Below, piece by piece: positions 1 through 9,865 of a DNA stretch of 64,000 bases (positions within the stretch are counted from its first letter, which is position 1; every line of letters starts with the position of its first letter). The notes below the pieces were generated by a model that was not told where the DNA came from, made no database searches, and worked only from the letters and a program-made list of their open reading frames with translations. The translations under genes were made by a program, and so were the position numbers. Source of the DNA: Pseudomonas sp. GD03858. GTDB lineage: Bacteria; Pseudomonadota; Gammaproteobacteria; Pseudomonadales; Pseudomonadaceae. The stretch lies in the NCBI RefSeq assembly GCF_029840925.1, contig NZ_JAOCDM010000001.1:124001-188000 (forward strand), written 5' to 3'.

Positions 1-1560
1 CCGGGCGCCTCGCACTTGCTTACCGGCCTGTACGATGCACGCATGGACCACCAGCCGGTGCTGGCCATCGTCGGTCAGCAGGCCCGTGCGGCACTGGGTG
101 GGCACTACCAGCAGGAACTGGACCTGCTGTCGATGTTCAAGGACGTCGCCGGTGCGTTCGTCCAGCAGGCATCGACGCCGGAGCAGGTACGCCATCTGCT
201 CGACCGTGCGGTGCGCACCGCCGTCGGCGAACGCCGCGTCACCGCCATCATCCTGCCCAACGACTTGCAGGACCTACCCTACAACGAACCACCCAAGGCC
301 CACGGTACGGTGCATTCCGGCATGGGCTTCAGCAAGCCCAGGGTGCTGCCCTTCGAGGAGGACTTGCAGCGCGCGGCCGAACTACTGAACGCCGGTCGCA
401 AGGTGGCGATACTGGTGGGTGCCGGCGCGCTGCAGGCGACAGAGCAGGTCATTGCAATTGCCGAAACACTTGGCGCCGGGGTGGCCAAAGCGCTGCTGGG
501 TAAGGCGGTGCTGCCGGACGACCTCCCATGGGTCACTGGGTCGATCGGCCTGCTCGGCACCGAGCCCAGTTATCAGCTGATGAGCGAATGCGACACCCTG
601 CTGATGATCGGCTCCGGCTTTCCCTATTCCGAGTTTCTACCCAAGGAAGGCCAGGCACGAGGCGTGCAGATCGACCTGCAACCCGACATGCTAAGCCTGC
701 GCTACCCGATGGAGGTCAACCTCGTCGGCGACGCCAGCGAAACATTGCACGCACTGTTGCCGTTACTTGACCACAAGACCGACCGACGCTGGCGCGACAA
801 GGTAGAAACCTGGCGTGCACAGTGGGACAAGACCGTGGCCAAGCGCGCCCTGGTCAAGGCCGACCCGATCAACCCGCAACGCGTGGTCCATGAGCTTTCC
901 CCTCGCCTGCCCGACCACGCCATCATCACCAGCGACTCCGGCTCCTGTGCCAACTGGTTTGCCCGCGACCTGCAGATTCGCCAGGGGATGCAGTGCTCGC
1001 TGTCCGGCGGCCTGGCCTGCATGGGCGCCGCCGTGCCCTATGCGATTGCAGCCAAATTCGCCCACCCGCAACGGGCTGTAGTTGCTTTGGTGGGCGATGG
1101 GGCGATGCAGATGAACAACCTCGCCGAACTGATCACCGTGGCCAAATACTGGCAGCAGTGGGACAACCCGCAATGGATCTGTGCCGTGTTCAACAATGAA
1201 GACCTCAACCAAGTAACCTGGGAGCAACGGGTCATGGAGGGCGACCCCAAGTTCGAAGCTTCGCAGTCGATCCCTGACGTGCCCTACCATCTGTTTGCCA
1301 TTTCCATTGGCCTGCAAGGTATCTACGTAGATCGCGAAGAGGACGTTGCCGCTGCGTGGGAGCGTGCGCTGGCTGCTGATCGGCCAGTACTGCTCGAGTT
1401 CAAGACCGACCCGAACGTGCCGCCCCTGCCACCCCACATCAAGCTGGAACAGGCAAAGAAGTTTGCCAGCAGCTTGCTCAAGGGCGACCCCGACCAGGCG
1501 GGCATCATCATGCAAACAGCCAAGCAGGTGCTCGGCTCGGTGCTGCCTGGCAAGAAGTGA
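1..1560 (+). CDS. Thiamine-diphosphate-requiring enzyme, 5' end outside window
   Basis: The reading frame is open from base 1, so the N-terminus lies outside the window and about 519 residues are visible. Order: the end of the N-terminal PYR domain, a central NAD/FAD-type domain (about residues 110-240), then the C-terminal PP domain with the ThDP/Mg motif GDGAMQMNN followed by NNEDLNQVTWEQR. This is the acetolactate synthase / pyruvate oxidase / benzoylformate decarboxylase superfamily. The exact substrate cannot be read from the sequence. A molybdenum hydroxylase operon follows 98 bp downstream on the same strand, so a role in keto-acid or aldehyde oxidation is possible (inference). Confidence 0.85.
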   Translation, partial: PGASHLLTGLYDARMDHQPVLAIVGQQARAALGGHYQQELDLLSMFKDVAGAFVQQASTPEQVRHLLDRAVRTAVGERRVTAIILPNDLQDLPYNEPPKAHGTVHSGMGFSKPRVLPFEEDLQRAAELLNAGRKVAILVGAGALQATEQVIAIAETLGAGVAKALLGKAVLPDDLPWVTGSIGLLGTEPSYQLMSECDTLLMIGSGFPYSEFLPKEGQARGVQIDLQPDMLSLRYPMEVNLVGDASETLHALLPLLDHKTDRRWRDKVETWRAQWDKTVAKRALVKADPINPQRVVHELSPRLPDHAIITSDSGSCANWFARDLQIRQGMQCSLSGGLACMGAAVPYAIAAKFAHPQRAVVALVGDGAMQMNNLAELITVAKYWQQWDNPQWICAVFNNEDLNQVTWEQRVMEGDPKFEASQSIPDVPYHLFAISIGLQGIYVDREEDVAAAWERALAADRPVLLEFKTDPNVPPLPPHIKLEQAKKFASSLLKGDPDQAGIIMQTAKQVLGSVLPGKK

Positions 1561-1658
1561 CAGGCACCTCGGCGAGCCGGCTGAACGTTTGATCAGCCGG
1601 CCCGGTCGCAAAACACAGACGCAGCAGACTGCGCAAACCCTGACCGTGAGGACCTACC

Positions 1659-2186
1659 ATGAGCGCGATCGCTTACAACGGGGCTGCACAGCACCCCATT
1701 TGCCTGACCCTCAATGGTCAGCCCCGAACCCTGCAAGTGCATCCCTGGGTCACCTTGCTTGACCTGCTGCGTGAGCAACTGGACCTGGTCGGCACCAAGA
1801 AAGGTTGCGACCATGGCCAGTGCGGCGCCTGCACGGTGCTGCGCGATGGCAAGCGCATCAATGCCTGCCTGACCTTGGCCATCATGTGCGACGGGGCCGA
1901 CCTGGTGACCATCGAAGGGCTGGCCAGCGGCGACGTTTTGCACCCGATGCAGCGCGCCTTCATCACCCACGATGCGTTCCAGTGCGGTTACTGCACCCCG
2001 GGGCAGATCTGCTCTGCGGTGGGGCTGGTTTACGAGGGACATGCCGACACCCGCGAGGCCATTCGCGAGCAGATGAGCGGCAATCTTTGCCGCTGTGGCG
2101 CCTACGGCAACATCGTCGCAGCAGTGGAAGAAGCCTTACCGTTGATGACCGACGGGGCCCAGCCGCAACGAGGGCAGACTCCATGA
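1659..2186 (+). CDS. Molybdenum hydroxylase small subunit, 2Fe-2S binding
   Basis: 175 residues with the two [2Fe-2S] clusters of xanthine-oxidase-family iron-sulfur subunits: a plant-ferredoxin-type CDHGQCGAC motif with a further Cys, and a helical C-terminal domain with CGYC and CRCGAY. It passes electrons from the Mo site to FAD. No Tat signal is seen, unlike E. coli PaoA, so a cytoplasmic enzyme is expected. It overlaps the next gene by ATGA, and all three subunits are in the usual small-medium-large order. The substrate (aldehyde or N-heterocycle) is not determined. Confidence 0.93.
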   Translation: MSAIAYNGAAQHPICLTLNGQPRTLQVHPWVTLLDLLREQLDLVGTKKGCDHGQCGACTVLRDGKRINACLTLAIMCDGADLVTIEGLASGDVLHPMQRAFITHDAFQCGYCTPGQICSAVGLVYEGHADTREAIREQMSGNLCRCGAYGNIVAAVEEALPLMTDGAQPQRGQTP

Positions 2187-3184
2187 CGCCCTTCAGCTAC
2201 CACAAGCCCGCCTCGGTCAGCGAAGCGGTGAACCTGGCTGACGCCTGCTCGCACTTCATCGCCGGGGGCACCAACCTGGTCGACCTTATGAAGGAAAACG
2301 TGGTGCGCCCAGAGCGCCTGATCGACATCTCCGGCCTTGGGCTGGACGGTATTCACTCCACCCCCGGCGGCGGCGTATTGATCGGTGCACGGGTGAGCAA
2401 TGCCGACCTGGCCTGGCACTCGATGATCGAGCAGCATTATCCACTCCTGTCAGACGCGATCCTGGCTGGGGCATCGCCGCAGTTGAGGAACATGGCCAGT
2501 ACCGGTGGCAACTTGTTGCAACGTACCCGCTGCTACTATTTCTACGACACCGGCACCCCGTGCAACAAGCGCGAACCGGGAAGCGGATGCCCTGCGCGTG
2601 CAGGCATGAACCGCATCCATGCCATTCTCGGTGCCAGCGACGCCTGTGTCGCGATCCATCCCTCGGACATGTGCGTGGCATTGGCAGCGCTTGAAGCCGT
2701 GGTCCACGTACAGGGGCCGTCCGGCGAACGGCAGATACCTTTCGCGGATTTCCATCGACTGCCCGGGGACACCCCCGAGCGCGACAATCAACTGGCATTC
2801 AATGAGCTGGTAACAGGCATCGAACTGCCGCCCCCGCTGTTCGAACACCATTACCGTTATCTGAAAATACGCGACCGCGCCTCCTACGCGTTCGCGCTGG
2901 TGTCAGTCGCTGCAGCCTTGAACTTCGATGGCGATGTGATCCAGCAGGCGCGCCTGGCACTGGGCGGCGTAGCCCACAAGCCGTGGCGGGATTCGGTTGT
3001 GGAGTGCATGCTGGCCGGCCAGGTGCCTTCTGAAGCGCTCTTCACCCGCGCTGCACAAACGATGCTGCAAGGTGCACAACCCCTGAGCCACAACGGCTTC
3101 AAGGTAACGCTCGCTCAGCGAGCAATCGTGCGGGCATTGGATGACGCGGCGCGCGGTGCCGCCAACGGGAGGCTACGACCATGA
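2183..3184 (+). CDS. Molybdenum hydroxylase medium subunit, FAD binding
   Basis: 333 residues, starting at the ATG that overlaps the previous stop. The FAD-binding fold is seen in AGGTNLVDLMKENV near residue 28 and in MASTGGNLLQRTRC. A Cys-rich insert (CYYF...PCNK...GSGCPA) resembles the extra 4Fe-4S loop of PaoB-type aldehyde oxidoreductase subunits, so it may carry an iron-sulfur cluster as well as FAD. A CO-dehydrogenase-flavoprotein C-terminal domain follows. It ends in an ATGA overlap with the large subunit, a sign of translational coupling. Confidence 0.92.
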   Translation: MTPFSYHKPASVSEAVNLADACSHFIAGGTNLVDLMKENVVRPERLIDISGLGLDGIHSTPGGGVLIGARVSNADLAWHSMIEQHYPLLSDAILAGASPQLRNMASTGGNLLQRTRCYYFYDTGTPCNKREPGSGCPARAGMNRIHAILGASDACVAIHPSDMCVALAALEAVVHVQGPSGERQIPFADFHRLPGDTPERDNQLAFNELVTGIELPPPLFEHHYRYLKIRDRASYAFALVSVAAALNFDGDVIQQARLALGGVAHKPWRDSVVECMLAGQVPSEALFTRAAQTMLQGAQPLSHNGFKVTLAQRAIVRALDDAARGAANGRLRP

Positions 3185-5379
3185 TCAACAGCACACCAGT
3201 AGTCGGCACGCCCCTGGACCGCGTGGACGGTGTGGCGAAAGTCACCGGGCAGGCCCGCTATGCGGGCGAATATCCCCAGGCGGGCCTGCTACACGGCAGC
3301 GTCGTGTCCAGTACCATTGCCCGCGGTCGGGTACTCGACATCGACAGTACGCAGGCCATGTGCGTGCCCGGGGTAATCGCCGTGCTCGACCATGGCCATC
3401 GTCCGCCTATATCCAGTTATGACGACGACTACAGCGATGCCGACTCTGCCGAGGGGGCGCCTTTTCGGCCCTTGTTCAATGATCGAGTGCTGTACAGTGG
3501 GCAACCGTTGGCGCTGGTGATCGCCGAAACCCTCGAACTGGCCCGCTATGCAGGCTCGCTGATCAAAATCAAATATGCCGAGAAGGCTCACCAGACAGAC
3601 CTGGGCGCATGCCAACAATCGCATGCCGCACCCGCCGAAACACCGGCGCCGCGTGGCGACTTCGCCGGGCAGTTTGCCGAGGCGCCGGTACAGGTGGATG
3701 CCACGTATCTGACGGCCAACGAACACCACAACCCGATGGAGCCCCATGCGTCGACCGTTCACTACAAGCCCGACGGCACCCTGGAAATCCACGACAAGAC
3801 CCAAGGCACGCAGAACTGCCAGGACTACCTGCACAAGGTGTTCGGCCTGCCCAAGGCAAACATTCGTGTGCGGGCGGCATTCGTCGGCGGCGCCTTCGGC
3901 TCGGGCTTGCGCCCGCAGTACCAGTTGCCGCTGGCAGTGCTGGCGGCGTTGCACCTCAAGCGCTCGGTGCGCGTGACCCTGACCCGCCAGCAGATGTTCA
4001 CCTTTGGTTACCGACCCCGCACCGAGCAACGTTTGCGCCTGGGTGCAGACACAAACGGGCGCTTGCTGGCGATCGCTCACGATGCGCTTGGCCAGACCTC
4101 CCGCTTCGAGGACTTCACCGAGCACCTGGTGGAATGGAGCGGCATGCTTTACCAGTGCGACAACGTGGCGCTCAGTTATCGCCTGGCCTCGCTCGATGTC
4201 TACACCCCGCTGGACATGCGGGCGCCTGGGGCCGCGTCCGGGATGATTGCACTGGAATGCGCGATGGATGAGCTCGCCTGTGCAGCGCAGATCGACCCGG
4301 TAGACCTGCGCCGCCGCAATTTCACCGACAACAATGCCAACGAGGGCAAGCCTTACTCCAGCAAGGAGTTACTGGCGTGCTATCAGCAAGGTGCCGAACG
4401 CTTTGGCTGGCAGGGCCGCAATCCGCAACCGCGCAGCATGCGCAGTGGCAAACGGTTGATCGGCTGGGGGATGGCTGGCGGCGTCTGGGAAGCCATGCAG
4501 ATGAAGGCCAGCGCCAAAGCGCGCATCGATAGCCAAGGTAAACTCACCGTCAGCAGTGCCACCACCGATATCGGAACCGGCACTTATACGGTCATGACTC
4601 AGATCGCCGCCGACGCAGCTGGCGTCAAGGTGCAGGATGTCACCTTCATGCTGGGTGACTCCTCACTGCCCACCGCCCCGCTTCAGGGCGGATCGTTCAC
4701 GGTGTCGTCGGTGGGCTCGGCCGTGCGCCAAGCCTGCCATGTCCTGCGCACCCGGGTGCTGGAACATGCGCGCAAAATGTACCCCCAGGTGGCCAACACA
4801 CCCCGGCAGCAGATTTCTTTCATCGATGGCTACCTGCACGCGGGCAGCCATCGCTGGGCCTTGGCGGACATCGTGGCGAGCGCCCCCGACGGTAAATTCG
4901 AAGTGCAGATCGACGCAGAGCCCGGCGCCAGGCGCCAGCCGTTCTCCACCGCCACCCATTCGGCGGTATTCGTGGAAGTCCACGTCGACGAGGACCTTGG
5001 CACGATCAAGGTAGCCCGGGTGGTCAGCGCTGTGGCGGCAGGACGTGTGATCAACCCGAAAACCGCACGCAGCCAGATCCTGGGGGGCGTGGTCTGGGGG
5101 GTGGGCATGGCCCTGCACGAAGCAGCGTTGACCGACCATCGGCTAGGCCGCATCATCAATCATAATCTTGCGGAGTACCACATCCCGGTCAACGCAGACT
5201 GCGGGGATATCGAAGTGATCTTCGTTGAGGAGCACGACGACATTGTCAATGAACTCGGCTCCAAGGGCGTGGGCGAAATCGGCGTTGTCGGAGTGGCCGC
5301 TGCGGTGGCCAACGCGGTCTACCATGCCACGGGCAAGCGTGTAAGGGAGTTTCCAATCACGCTCGACAAAGTGCTGTGA
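3181..5379 (+). CDS. Molybdenum hydroxylase large (molybdopterin-binding) subunit
   Basis: 732 residues, the usual length for PaoC/YagR-type catalytic subunits. It has the a/b hammerhead domain (about 15-130) and molybdopterin-binding segments such as FVGGAFGSGLRPQ, LDMRAPGAASG and QGGSFTVSSVGSA. The C-terminal GSKGVGEIG carries the Glu expected to act as the catalytic base. It holds the Mo cofactor and hydroxylates the substrate with water. Last gene of the operon. No cofactor-maturation (XdhC-like) gene is beside it, so maturation must be supplied from elsewhere. The substrate is unknown; PaoABC-like aldehyde oxidation is the best guess. Confidence 0.93.
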   Translation: MINSTPVVGTPLDRVDGVAKVTGQARYAGEYPQAGLLHGSVVSSTIARGRVLDIDSTQAMCVPGVIAVLDHGHRPPISSYDDDYSDADSAEGAPFRPLFNDRVLYSGQPLALVIAETLELARYAGSLIKIKYAEKAHQTDLGACQQSHAAPAETPAPRGDFAGQFAEAPVQVDATYLTANEHHNPMEPHASTVHYKPDGTLEIHDKTQGTQNCQDYLHKVFGLPKANIRVRAAFVGGAFGSGLRPQYQLPLAVLAALHLKRSVRVTLTRQQMFTFGYRPRTEQRLRLGADTNGRLLAIAHDALGQTSRFEDFTEHLVEWSGMLYQCDNVALSYRLASLDVYTPLDMRAPGAASGMIALECAMDELACAAQIDPVDLRRRNFTDNNANEGKPYSSKELLACYQQGAERFGWQGRNPQPRSMRSGKRLIGWGMAGGVWEAMQMKASAKARIDSQGKLTVSSATTDIGTGTYTVMTQIAADAAGVKVQDVTFMLGDSSLPTAPLQGGSFTVSSVGSAVRQACHVLRTRVLEHARKMYPQVANTPRQQISFIDGYLHAGSHRWALADIVASAPDGKFEVQIDAEPGARRQPFSTATHSAVFVEVHVDEDLGTIKVARVVSAVAAGRVINPKTARSQILGGVVWGVGMALHEAALTDHRLGRIINHNLAEYHIPVNADCGDIEVIFVEEHDDIVNELGSKGVGEIGVVGVAAAVANAVYHATGKRVREFPITLDKVL

Positions 5380-5394
5380 TATGGCATGGGATGA

Positions 5395-5784
5395 TCAAGC
5401 GCAGCGTTTCAGGATGCTCTTGATCGGGCGCCTTACTCGGCACTTCGACACATCCCTCGCCTTGATCCAACGGCAAGCCTCGATCTCGTTTCGAGGGCGT
5501 GGCTTATCGTCTGCCTTTCGGGCTTCGAACAGATAATGGATGACCTTGTCCTTCCGGTACATCGTGAGGTAACGAAGCTCGTCGAATGCGAGGCCAGTTT
5601 CCTCAGCCATCTCCCGCATAGCCGCCTCAAGCGGCGTTTCGTTCCGCTCCACACGTCCGCCCGGCAGGTTCCACTTGGCGTTGCGCTTGCGAACGAACAA
5701 AACCTCTCCATCCTTGCGGTAGATGATGGTGGCGCGCAGCTTGATGCCTTTGCGTTTGGCTGTTGCAGTGTCCATTGCCTTCAT
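5395..5784 (-). CDS. NUDIX hydrolase
   Basis: 129 residues with a complete Nudix box (GGRVERNETP ... REMAEETGL), which binds Mg and hydrolyses nucleoside diphosphates linked to another group. The start at 5784 has AAGG about six bases upstream; an ATG three codons later is also possible. It converges on the Mo-hydroxylase operon with 15 bp between stops and no clear hairpin. Substrate unknown. Confidence 0.85.
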   Translation of the reverse strand: MKAMDTATAKRKGIKLRATIIYRKDGEVLFVRKRNAKWNLPGGRVERNETPLEAAMREMAEETGLAFDELRYLTMYRKDKVIHYLFEARKADDKPRPRNEIEACRWIKARDVSKCRVRRPIKSILKRCA

Positions 5785-5994
5785 GCGCTGCCTTTGAAGT
5801 TGGCTGGCCTGGATCCGGCAAGTTTCTTGCCGAGAGTGAATCGCCCGTGTGTCCGTTAGATGACCGGCATAACGGTGACAACGTTCAAGTTATCCATGCC
5901 GAAGTGTGCAGAGCCGCTCTGCGTGACCTACCCGCCCATCGTACTCAATGGCAGGCGGTTAATGGCTTACGTATTCGGCCCAGTGGCAATGCTT

Positions 5995-6240
5995 TTAGCC
6001 CGTCCTATCCCCCCAAGCCAGTGCACGCGTCATTGATTCGCCCGGCATGGCATCAAATGCCTCTTCGTGAAGGGGCATCCCACTGACGACATAAACCCCG
6101 ATAAACACCTGCGTGGCTCCGGTTCGGGACAACCTGGTCTGGACTTCTATAGCGGTACCGTCGTCCAGCGTTTCATCATGACCACGGTGGGGAAGCGCAG
6201 GGTCAGCCCACGCCCAAAAAACATCACCACGTATGCGCAT
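5995..6240 (-). CDS. Small conserved-looking hypothetical protein
   Basis: 81 residues, taking the ATG at 6240 (a GTG three codons upstream is possible) with a G-rich GGGTGG stretch just ahead. The protein is mixed and globular-looking (W-A-W-A-D near the start, then VQTRLSRTGATQVFIG and PGESMTRALAWG), not a repetitive shadow frame. The pattern looks like a small Pseudomonas family I cannot name. It stands alone between the NUDIX gene and the alcohol dehydrogenase. Function unknown. Confidence 0.55.
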   Translation of the reverse strand: MRIRGDVFWAWADPALPHRGHDETLDDGTAIEVQTRLSRTGATQVFIGVYVVSGMPLHEEAFDAMPGESMTRALAWGDRTG

Positions 6241-6545
6241 GCCACCCACCCTATGTCTTTGGTATTGGTTAGGAATCAGCCGACGCTGAGGAACGGTTGA
6301 AGCCCGCGATCGGTTGCTTCCCGCTGCAAGGTTTTCGCAAGAGCGGGTAATAGGGGGTGCCCATCGACACGTCCAGGAACCCCCAAACTAATTGTTCAGA
6401 TACCACGGTGGTCTGAATGGTTCAGGCAATTTTCGGGGCTGCAGCAAATCAGTACCGCCAGACTTTTTGGTCTGAACTTTACTGTCCGCCATGGCTTCCC
6501 CTGCATACCGATCACGAAAATACGCGGCTGCAGGAGCTGACATTC
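6241..6545. other. Intergenic stretch without a recognisable gene
   Basis: About 305 bases between the small minus-strand gene and the alcohol dehydrogenase. I see no convincing ORF, hairpin with a T-tract or repeat. It probably holds divergent promoters. The alcohol dehydrogenase ribosome site (GCAGGAGC) lies at its right end. Confidence 0.4.
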
Positions 6546-7748
6546 ATGAGAGCACTGACCTACCACGGAGCACACGACGTCAGGGTCGATAACGTTCCTG
6601 ATCCCATCATCGAGCAAGAAGACGACATCATCCTCAAGGTCACCGCCACAGCCATTTGCGGCTCCGACTTGCACCTCTACCGAGGCAAAATCCCAGAAAC
6701 CGAAGCCGGCGATATCTTCGGCCATGAATTCATGGGCATCGTCGAGGACACCGGGAATGCGGTCACCAATCTCCAGATCGGCGACCGCGTGGTGATTCCC
6801 TTTGTGATCGCTTGCGGCAGCTGCTTCTTCTGTCAGCACGATCTGTTCGCTGCCTGCGAAACCACCAACACAGGTCGTGGCTCGATCATCAACAAGAAGG
6901 CCATTCCACCGGGCGCCGCTTTGTTCGGATACAGCCATCTCTATGGCGGTATCCCTGGCGGCCAAGCGGATTACGTGAGGGTGCCCAAGGGTAACGTCGG
7001 CCCGTTCAAAGTCCCCACCGACCTGGCCGATGACAAGGTGCTGTTCCTCTCGGACATTCTGCCCACCGCTTGGCAGGCGGTCATCAATGCCGATATTGGC
7101 CAGGGTTCATCGCTGGCGATCTATGGCGCGGGGCCGGTGGGCTTGCTGAGCGCCGCCTGTGCGCGAATGCTCGGCGCTCAGACCATCTTCATGGTCGATG
7201 ACAACGATTACCGCCTGGCCTACGCCCGCGAGTCTTATGGCGTCATACCGATCAATTTCGAGCAGGACGACGATCCAGCCGACAGCATCATCCGCCAGAC
7301 ACCCGGCATGCGCGGGGTCGATGCGGTGATCGACGCGGTCGGTTTCGAGGCCAAGGGCAGCACTGCCGAAACGGTGATGACGGCGCTGAGAATTGAAGGC
7401 AGCAGTGGCAAAGCATTGCGCCAGAGCATTGCTGCCGTGCGGCGTGGCGGCATCGTGAGTGTCCCCGGTGTATACGCGGGCTTCATTCACGGGTTCATGT
7501 TCGGCGACGCGTTCGACAAGGGCCTTACCTTCAAGATGGGCCAGACCCATGTCCAGAAATACCTGCCTGAACTGCTGGAACACATCGAAGCGGGACGTCT
7601 GCAACCGGAATTGATCGTCACTCACCGCCTGGCCCTCGAAGAAGCGGCCATGGGCTACAAGATGTTCGATCAGAAGCAGGACAACTGCCGCAAGGTCATC
7701 CTCGTGCCAGGCGCGGCACCCGGCACCCTGTGCCCCGACTACGTATAG
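6546..7748 (+). CDS. Zinc-dependent alcohol dehydrogenase (MDR family)
   Basis: 400 residues, start ATG at 6546 behind GCAGGAGC. N-terminal GroES-like domain with catalytic-zinc ligands in ICGSD and GHEFMG, and a structural-zinc Cys set (CGSC, FFC, AACE). A Rossmann NAD site [10 protein letters not shown] lies near residue 195. The length and insertions fit the glutathione-independent formaldehyde dehydrogenase-like subgroup, as do the long lobe around residues 110-150 and a C-terminal PELIVTHRL motif. It likely oxidises small alcohols or aldehydes with NAD. It is followed 13 bp later by a small membrane protein and then an SDR, probably one transcript. Confidence 0.9.
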   Translation: MRALTYHGAHDVRVDNVPDPIIEQEDDIILKVTATAICGSDLHLYRGKIPETEAGDIFGHEFMGIVEDTGNAVTNLQIGDRVVIPFVIACGSCFFCQHDLFAACETTNTGRGSIINKKAIPPGAALFGYSHLYGGIPGGQADYVRVPKGNVGPFKVPTDLADDKVLFLSDILPTAWQAVINADIGQGSSLAIYGAGPVGLLSAACARMLGAQTIFMVDDNDYRLAYARESYGVIPINFEQDDDPADSIIRQTPGMRGVDAVIDAVGFEAKGSTAETVMTALRIEGSSGKALRQSIAAVRRGGIVSVPGVYAGFIHGFMFGDAFDKGLTFKMGQTHVQKYLPELLEHIEAGRLQPELIVTHRLALEEAAMGYKMFDQKQDNCRKVILVPGAAPGTLCPDYV

Positions 7749-7761
7749 AGGAAGCCAAGTC

Positions 7762-7995
7762 ATGAACGGTCTCGCCAGCTACTTCTGGATTGCCGTGGCG
7801 GCAATCCTTTTACTCATTGATCTGTGGGCCATCGTCAGCGTCTTCAGAAGCGACAAATCAGATGCACTCAAAGCGGCTTGGGCCCTGCTGATCGTGGCGC
7901 TACCGCTGGTTGGCCTGGGGATCTGGGGCGTTGCTGGCCCGCGCGGCATCAAACGAGGAACCGGGCCCACTTCCGACGAGCACAGCAAAGGCTGA
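7762..7995 (+). CDS. Small PLDc_N-type membrane protein
   Basis: 77 residues with two hydrophobic helices (about 5-28 and 38-56) joined by a short polar turn with RSDKSDALKAAW. This is the layout of the phospholipase-D N-terminal (PLDc_N) family, small inner-membrane proteins often found alone. The catalytic PLD domain is absent. It sits between the alcohol dehydrogenase and an SDR that itself ends in a membrane helix, so the three may work near the membrane (inference). Confidence 0.8.
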   Translation: MNGLASYFWIAVAAILLLIDLWAIVSVFRSDKSDALKAAWALLIVALPLVGLGIWGVAGPRGIKRGTGPTSDEHSKG

Positions 7996-8027
7996 CATTT
8001 CCGAGCGCCACTTACAGGGGTTTCAAC

Positions 8028-9353
8028 ATGATCGATCAAACGACAGGCATGAAATCAGGCGAACGCTATCGCGTGGAGAACGTGGAGCGCGCTCATCAGT
8101 TTCCAGGCTTCTTTAAAGACGGGAAGTATTATCTGGGCCCTGAACTGCTCACCGCCGTGGGCTGGCTTGACGGTACACGCTTCATCTACGACAGCCTAGA
8201 TGCCAAAGGTGAACCCGTTTTTGCAAACCGAGAGGCAGGCACGATCGAAGGGCTGACGTTGACCCTGGTCGATGGCACCACGCTCGAACTCTCGCGGATC
8301 GAGGCCAGCGAAACCGTTGCCCCTCTTGACCACCGTGCCTCGGGTACAGAACGACAAGCGTCCGACAGTGCCGCTTCGGTCAGAGGGCCTCTGCGCGGCA
8401 AGGTTGTGGTGATCACTGGCGCGTCCAGCGGTATAGGCCGAGCCGCCGCGCATGCGTTTGCCTGCAAAGGTGCTCGCCTGGTACTCGCCGCACGCGACGA
8501 AGAGGCGTTGTTCGATGTTCTGGATGAATGCACCGATTGCGGTACGGATGCCATAGCGATCACGACTGACGTCACCCACAGCGACCAGGTTCAAGCGCTG
8601 GCGGCGCAGGCCGCCGAATTTGGCCATGGCCGAATCGATGTTTGGGTCAACAACGCCGGAGTTGGCGCGGTCGGCCACTTCGAAGACACTCCACTGGAGG
8701 CACACGAACAGGTCATCCAGACCGACCTGATCGGATATCTGCGAAGCGCCTACGTCGCCCTTCCCTTCTTCAAGGCGCAGGGCAGCGGCATTCTGATCAA
8801 CACGCTGTCGCTGGGCAGCTGGGTAGCCCAACCCTATGCCGCCGCGTATTCGGCGAGCAAGTTCGGCTTGCGTGGACTGACCGAGGCATTACGGGGCGAA
8901 TTGACTGAATTTCCCGACATCCATGTGTGCGACATCTATCCAGCAGTCATGGACACACCAGGCTTGCGAGACGCAGGCAACTACACCGGACATGCGTTGA
9001 CACCACCAGGCCCCATTTACGACCCCGAAAGGGTGGCAAAGGCTATGGTGGCCTGCGCAATTTCGCCTCGAGCTCACACCACGGTTGGCACTGCGGCGCG
9101 CCTCGCGCATCTGGCCAGCTACCTGATGCCAAGCCTGCCTCTGTTGTCAGGAAGGCTGACGCGCTGGGGGATAAATCGCAGCCCCATAGCCGAAGCATCA
9201 TCAGGCAACCTCTTTGAGCCGCCAAGTGGCAGGAGGGGTATCGACGGAGGCTGGAGGAAGCCAAAAGACAAAACGCCGCTGCTGATCGGCGCAGCGGCGC
9301 TGGGAATCCTTGTGGGCTTTACACTCACACATTCACGACGCAGGGATAGCTAG
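8028..9353 (+). CDS. SDR oxidoreductase with N-terminal extension and C-terminal membrane helix
   Basis: 441 residues, start at the ATG behind CAGGGG. A core short-chain dehydrogenase occupies about residues 125-320: TGASSGIG for NAD(P) binding, NNAG, a Ser-containing LINTLS segment and the YSASK catalytic Tyr/Lys. Ahead of it is an extension of about 120 residues unlike the SDR core (K-D-G-K-Y-Y-L-G-P and a beta-rich stretch). The C-terminus ends in one membrane helix (about 418-435, LLIGAAALGILVGFT) with a basic tail. Ordinary SDRs have about 250 residues, so this is a membrane-tethered variant. Substrate unknown. Confidence 0.88.
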   Translation: MIDQTTGMKSGERYRVENVERAHQFPGFFKDGKYYLGPELLTAVGWLDGTRFIYDSLDAKGEPVFANREAGTIEGLTLTLVDGTTLELSRIEASETVAPLDHRASGTERQASDSAASVRGPLRGKVVVITGASSGIGRAAAHAFACKGARLVLAARDEEALFDVLDECTDCGTDAIAITTDVTHSDQVQALAAQAAEFGHGRIDVWVNNAGVGAVGHFEDTPLEAHEQVIQTDLIGYLRSAYVALPFFKAQGSGILINTLSLGSWVAQPYAAAYSASKFGLRGLTEALRGELTEFPDIHVCDIYPAVMDTPGLRDAGNYTGHALTPPGPIYDPERVAKAMVACAISPRAHTTVGTAARLAHLASYLMPSLPLLSGRLTRWGINRSPIAEASSGNLFEPPSGRRGIDGGWRKPKDKTPLLIGAAALGILVGFTLTHSRRRDS

Positions 9354-9423
9354 CGGGAGCTCTGCTTACAGAGGAATGAGCGTGGTTTCATTGCGAGATC
9401 ACGTTTGATCCCTACTCTGCTGA

Positions 9424-9690
9424 CTACCTCGTAGGATTTACCGGGAGATAGTCCTCCCCTGCTACCGCTCTCAAGTAAGCAGCGTCAGCCTCCAGGCGGA
9501 GATCGCGCCATTCCTGCCAGCAGATAATCCCTCGACGATCCATCTCATCGGCCTGGCGAAGCAATTCCTCGTGATAGTCGTCAGGCGAGTCCATCCTCAA
9601 GGCCCGACTTTCCAGCACGCCGTACCAGGCTGCCAAACAGTTGAGCTTCAGCAACTGGTCGGCGGAGAGGTTTTTCTCGAATGTTCGCAT
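9424..9690 (-). CDS. Small hypothetical protein, paralogue of the gene at 18261-18503
   Basis: 88 residues, helical and charged. The stretch PDDYHEELLRQADEMDRRG followed by WQEWRDLRLEADAAYLRA matches the other small protein's PDAYHHELVRTAEALRDDG and WDDWLTLKALADEAHIRA almost position by position. Two copies in 10 kb support a real family. No signal peptide or cysteine pair. Function unknown. The other copy overlaps the exonuclease III gene. Confidence 0.7.
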   Translation of the reverse strand: MRTFEKNLSADQLLKLNCLAAWYGVLESRALRMDSPDDYHEELLRQADEMDRRGIICWQEWRDLRLEADAAYLRAVAGEDYLPVNPTR

Positions 9691-9865
9691 CAGTAAGTCT
9701 CACACGCTGATGGAGGGTTGAGTCATGAACATTCAAGAGGTTCAGTAAAGCTGTGCCAGCGGCGTTGATGCATCCAGAGGATCGCTTAACAACGCCGGTG
9801 TGGCTGACGGGTCGGCATCTGCGCGAGGGCAATTGCCGCCCTGGCGCTTTCAAGTTGAACAGCCC

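Noticed and set aside
763..1611. Minus-strand ORF of 282 residues across the ThDP gene
   Set aside because: Mirror of a strongly coding plus-strand gene with clear motifs; composition typical of a shadow frame in GC-rich DNA.
6396..6965. Minus-strand ORF opposite the alcohol dehydrogenase
   Set aside because: Shadow of a clear gene.
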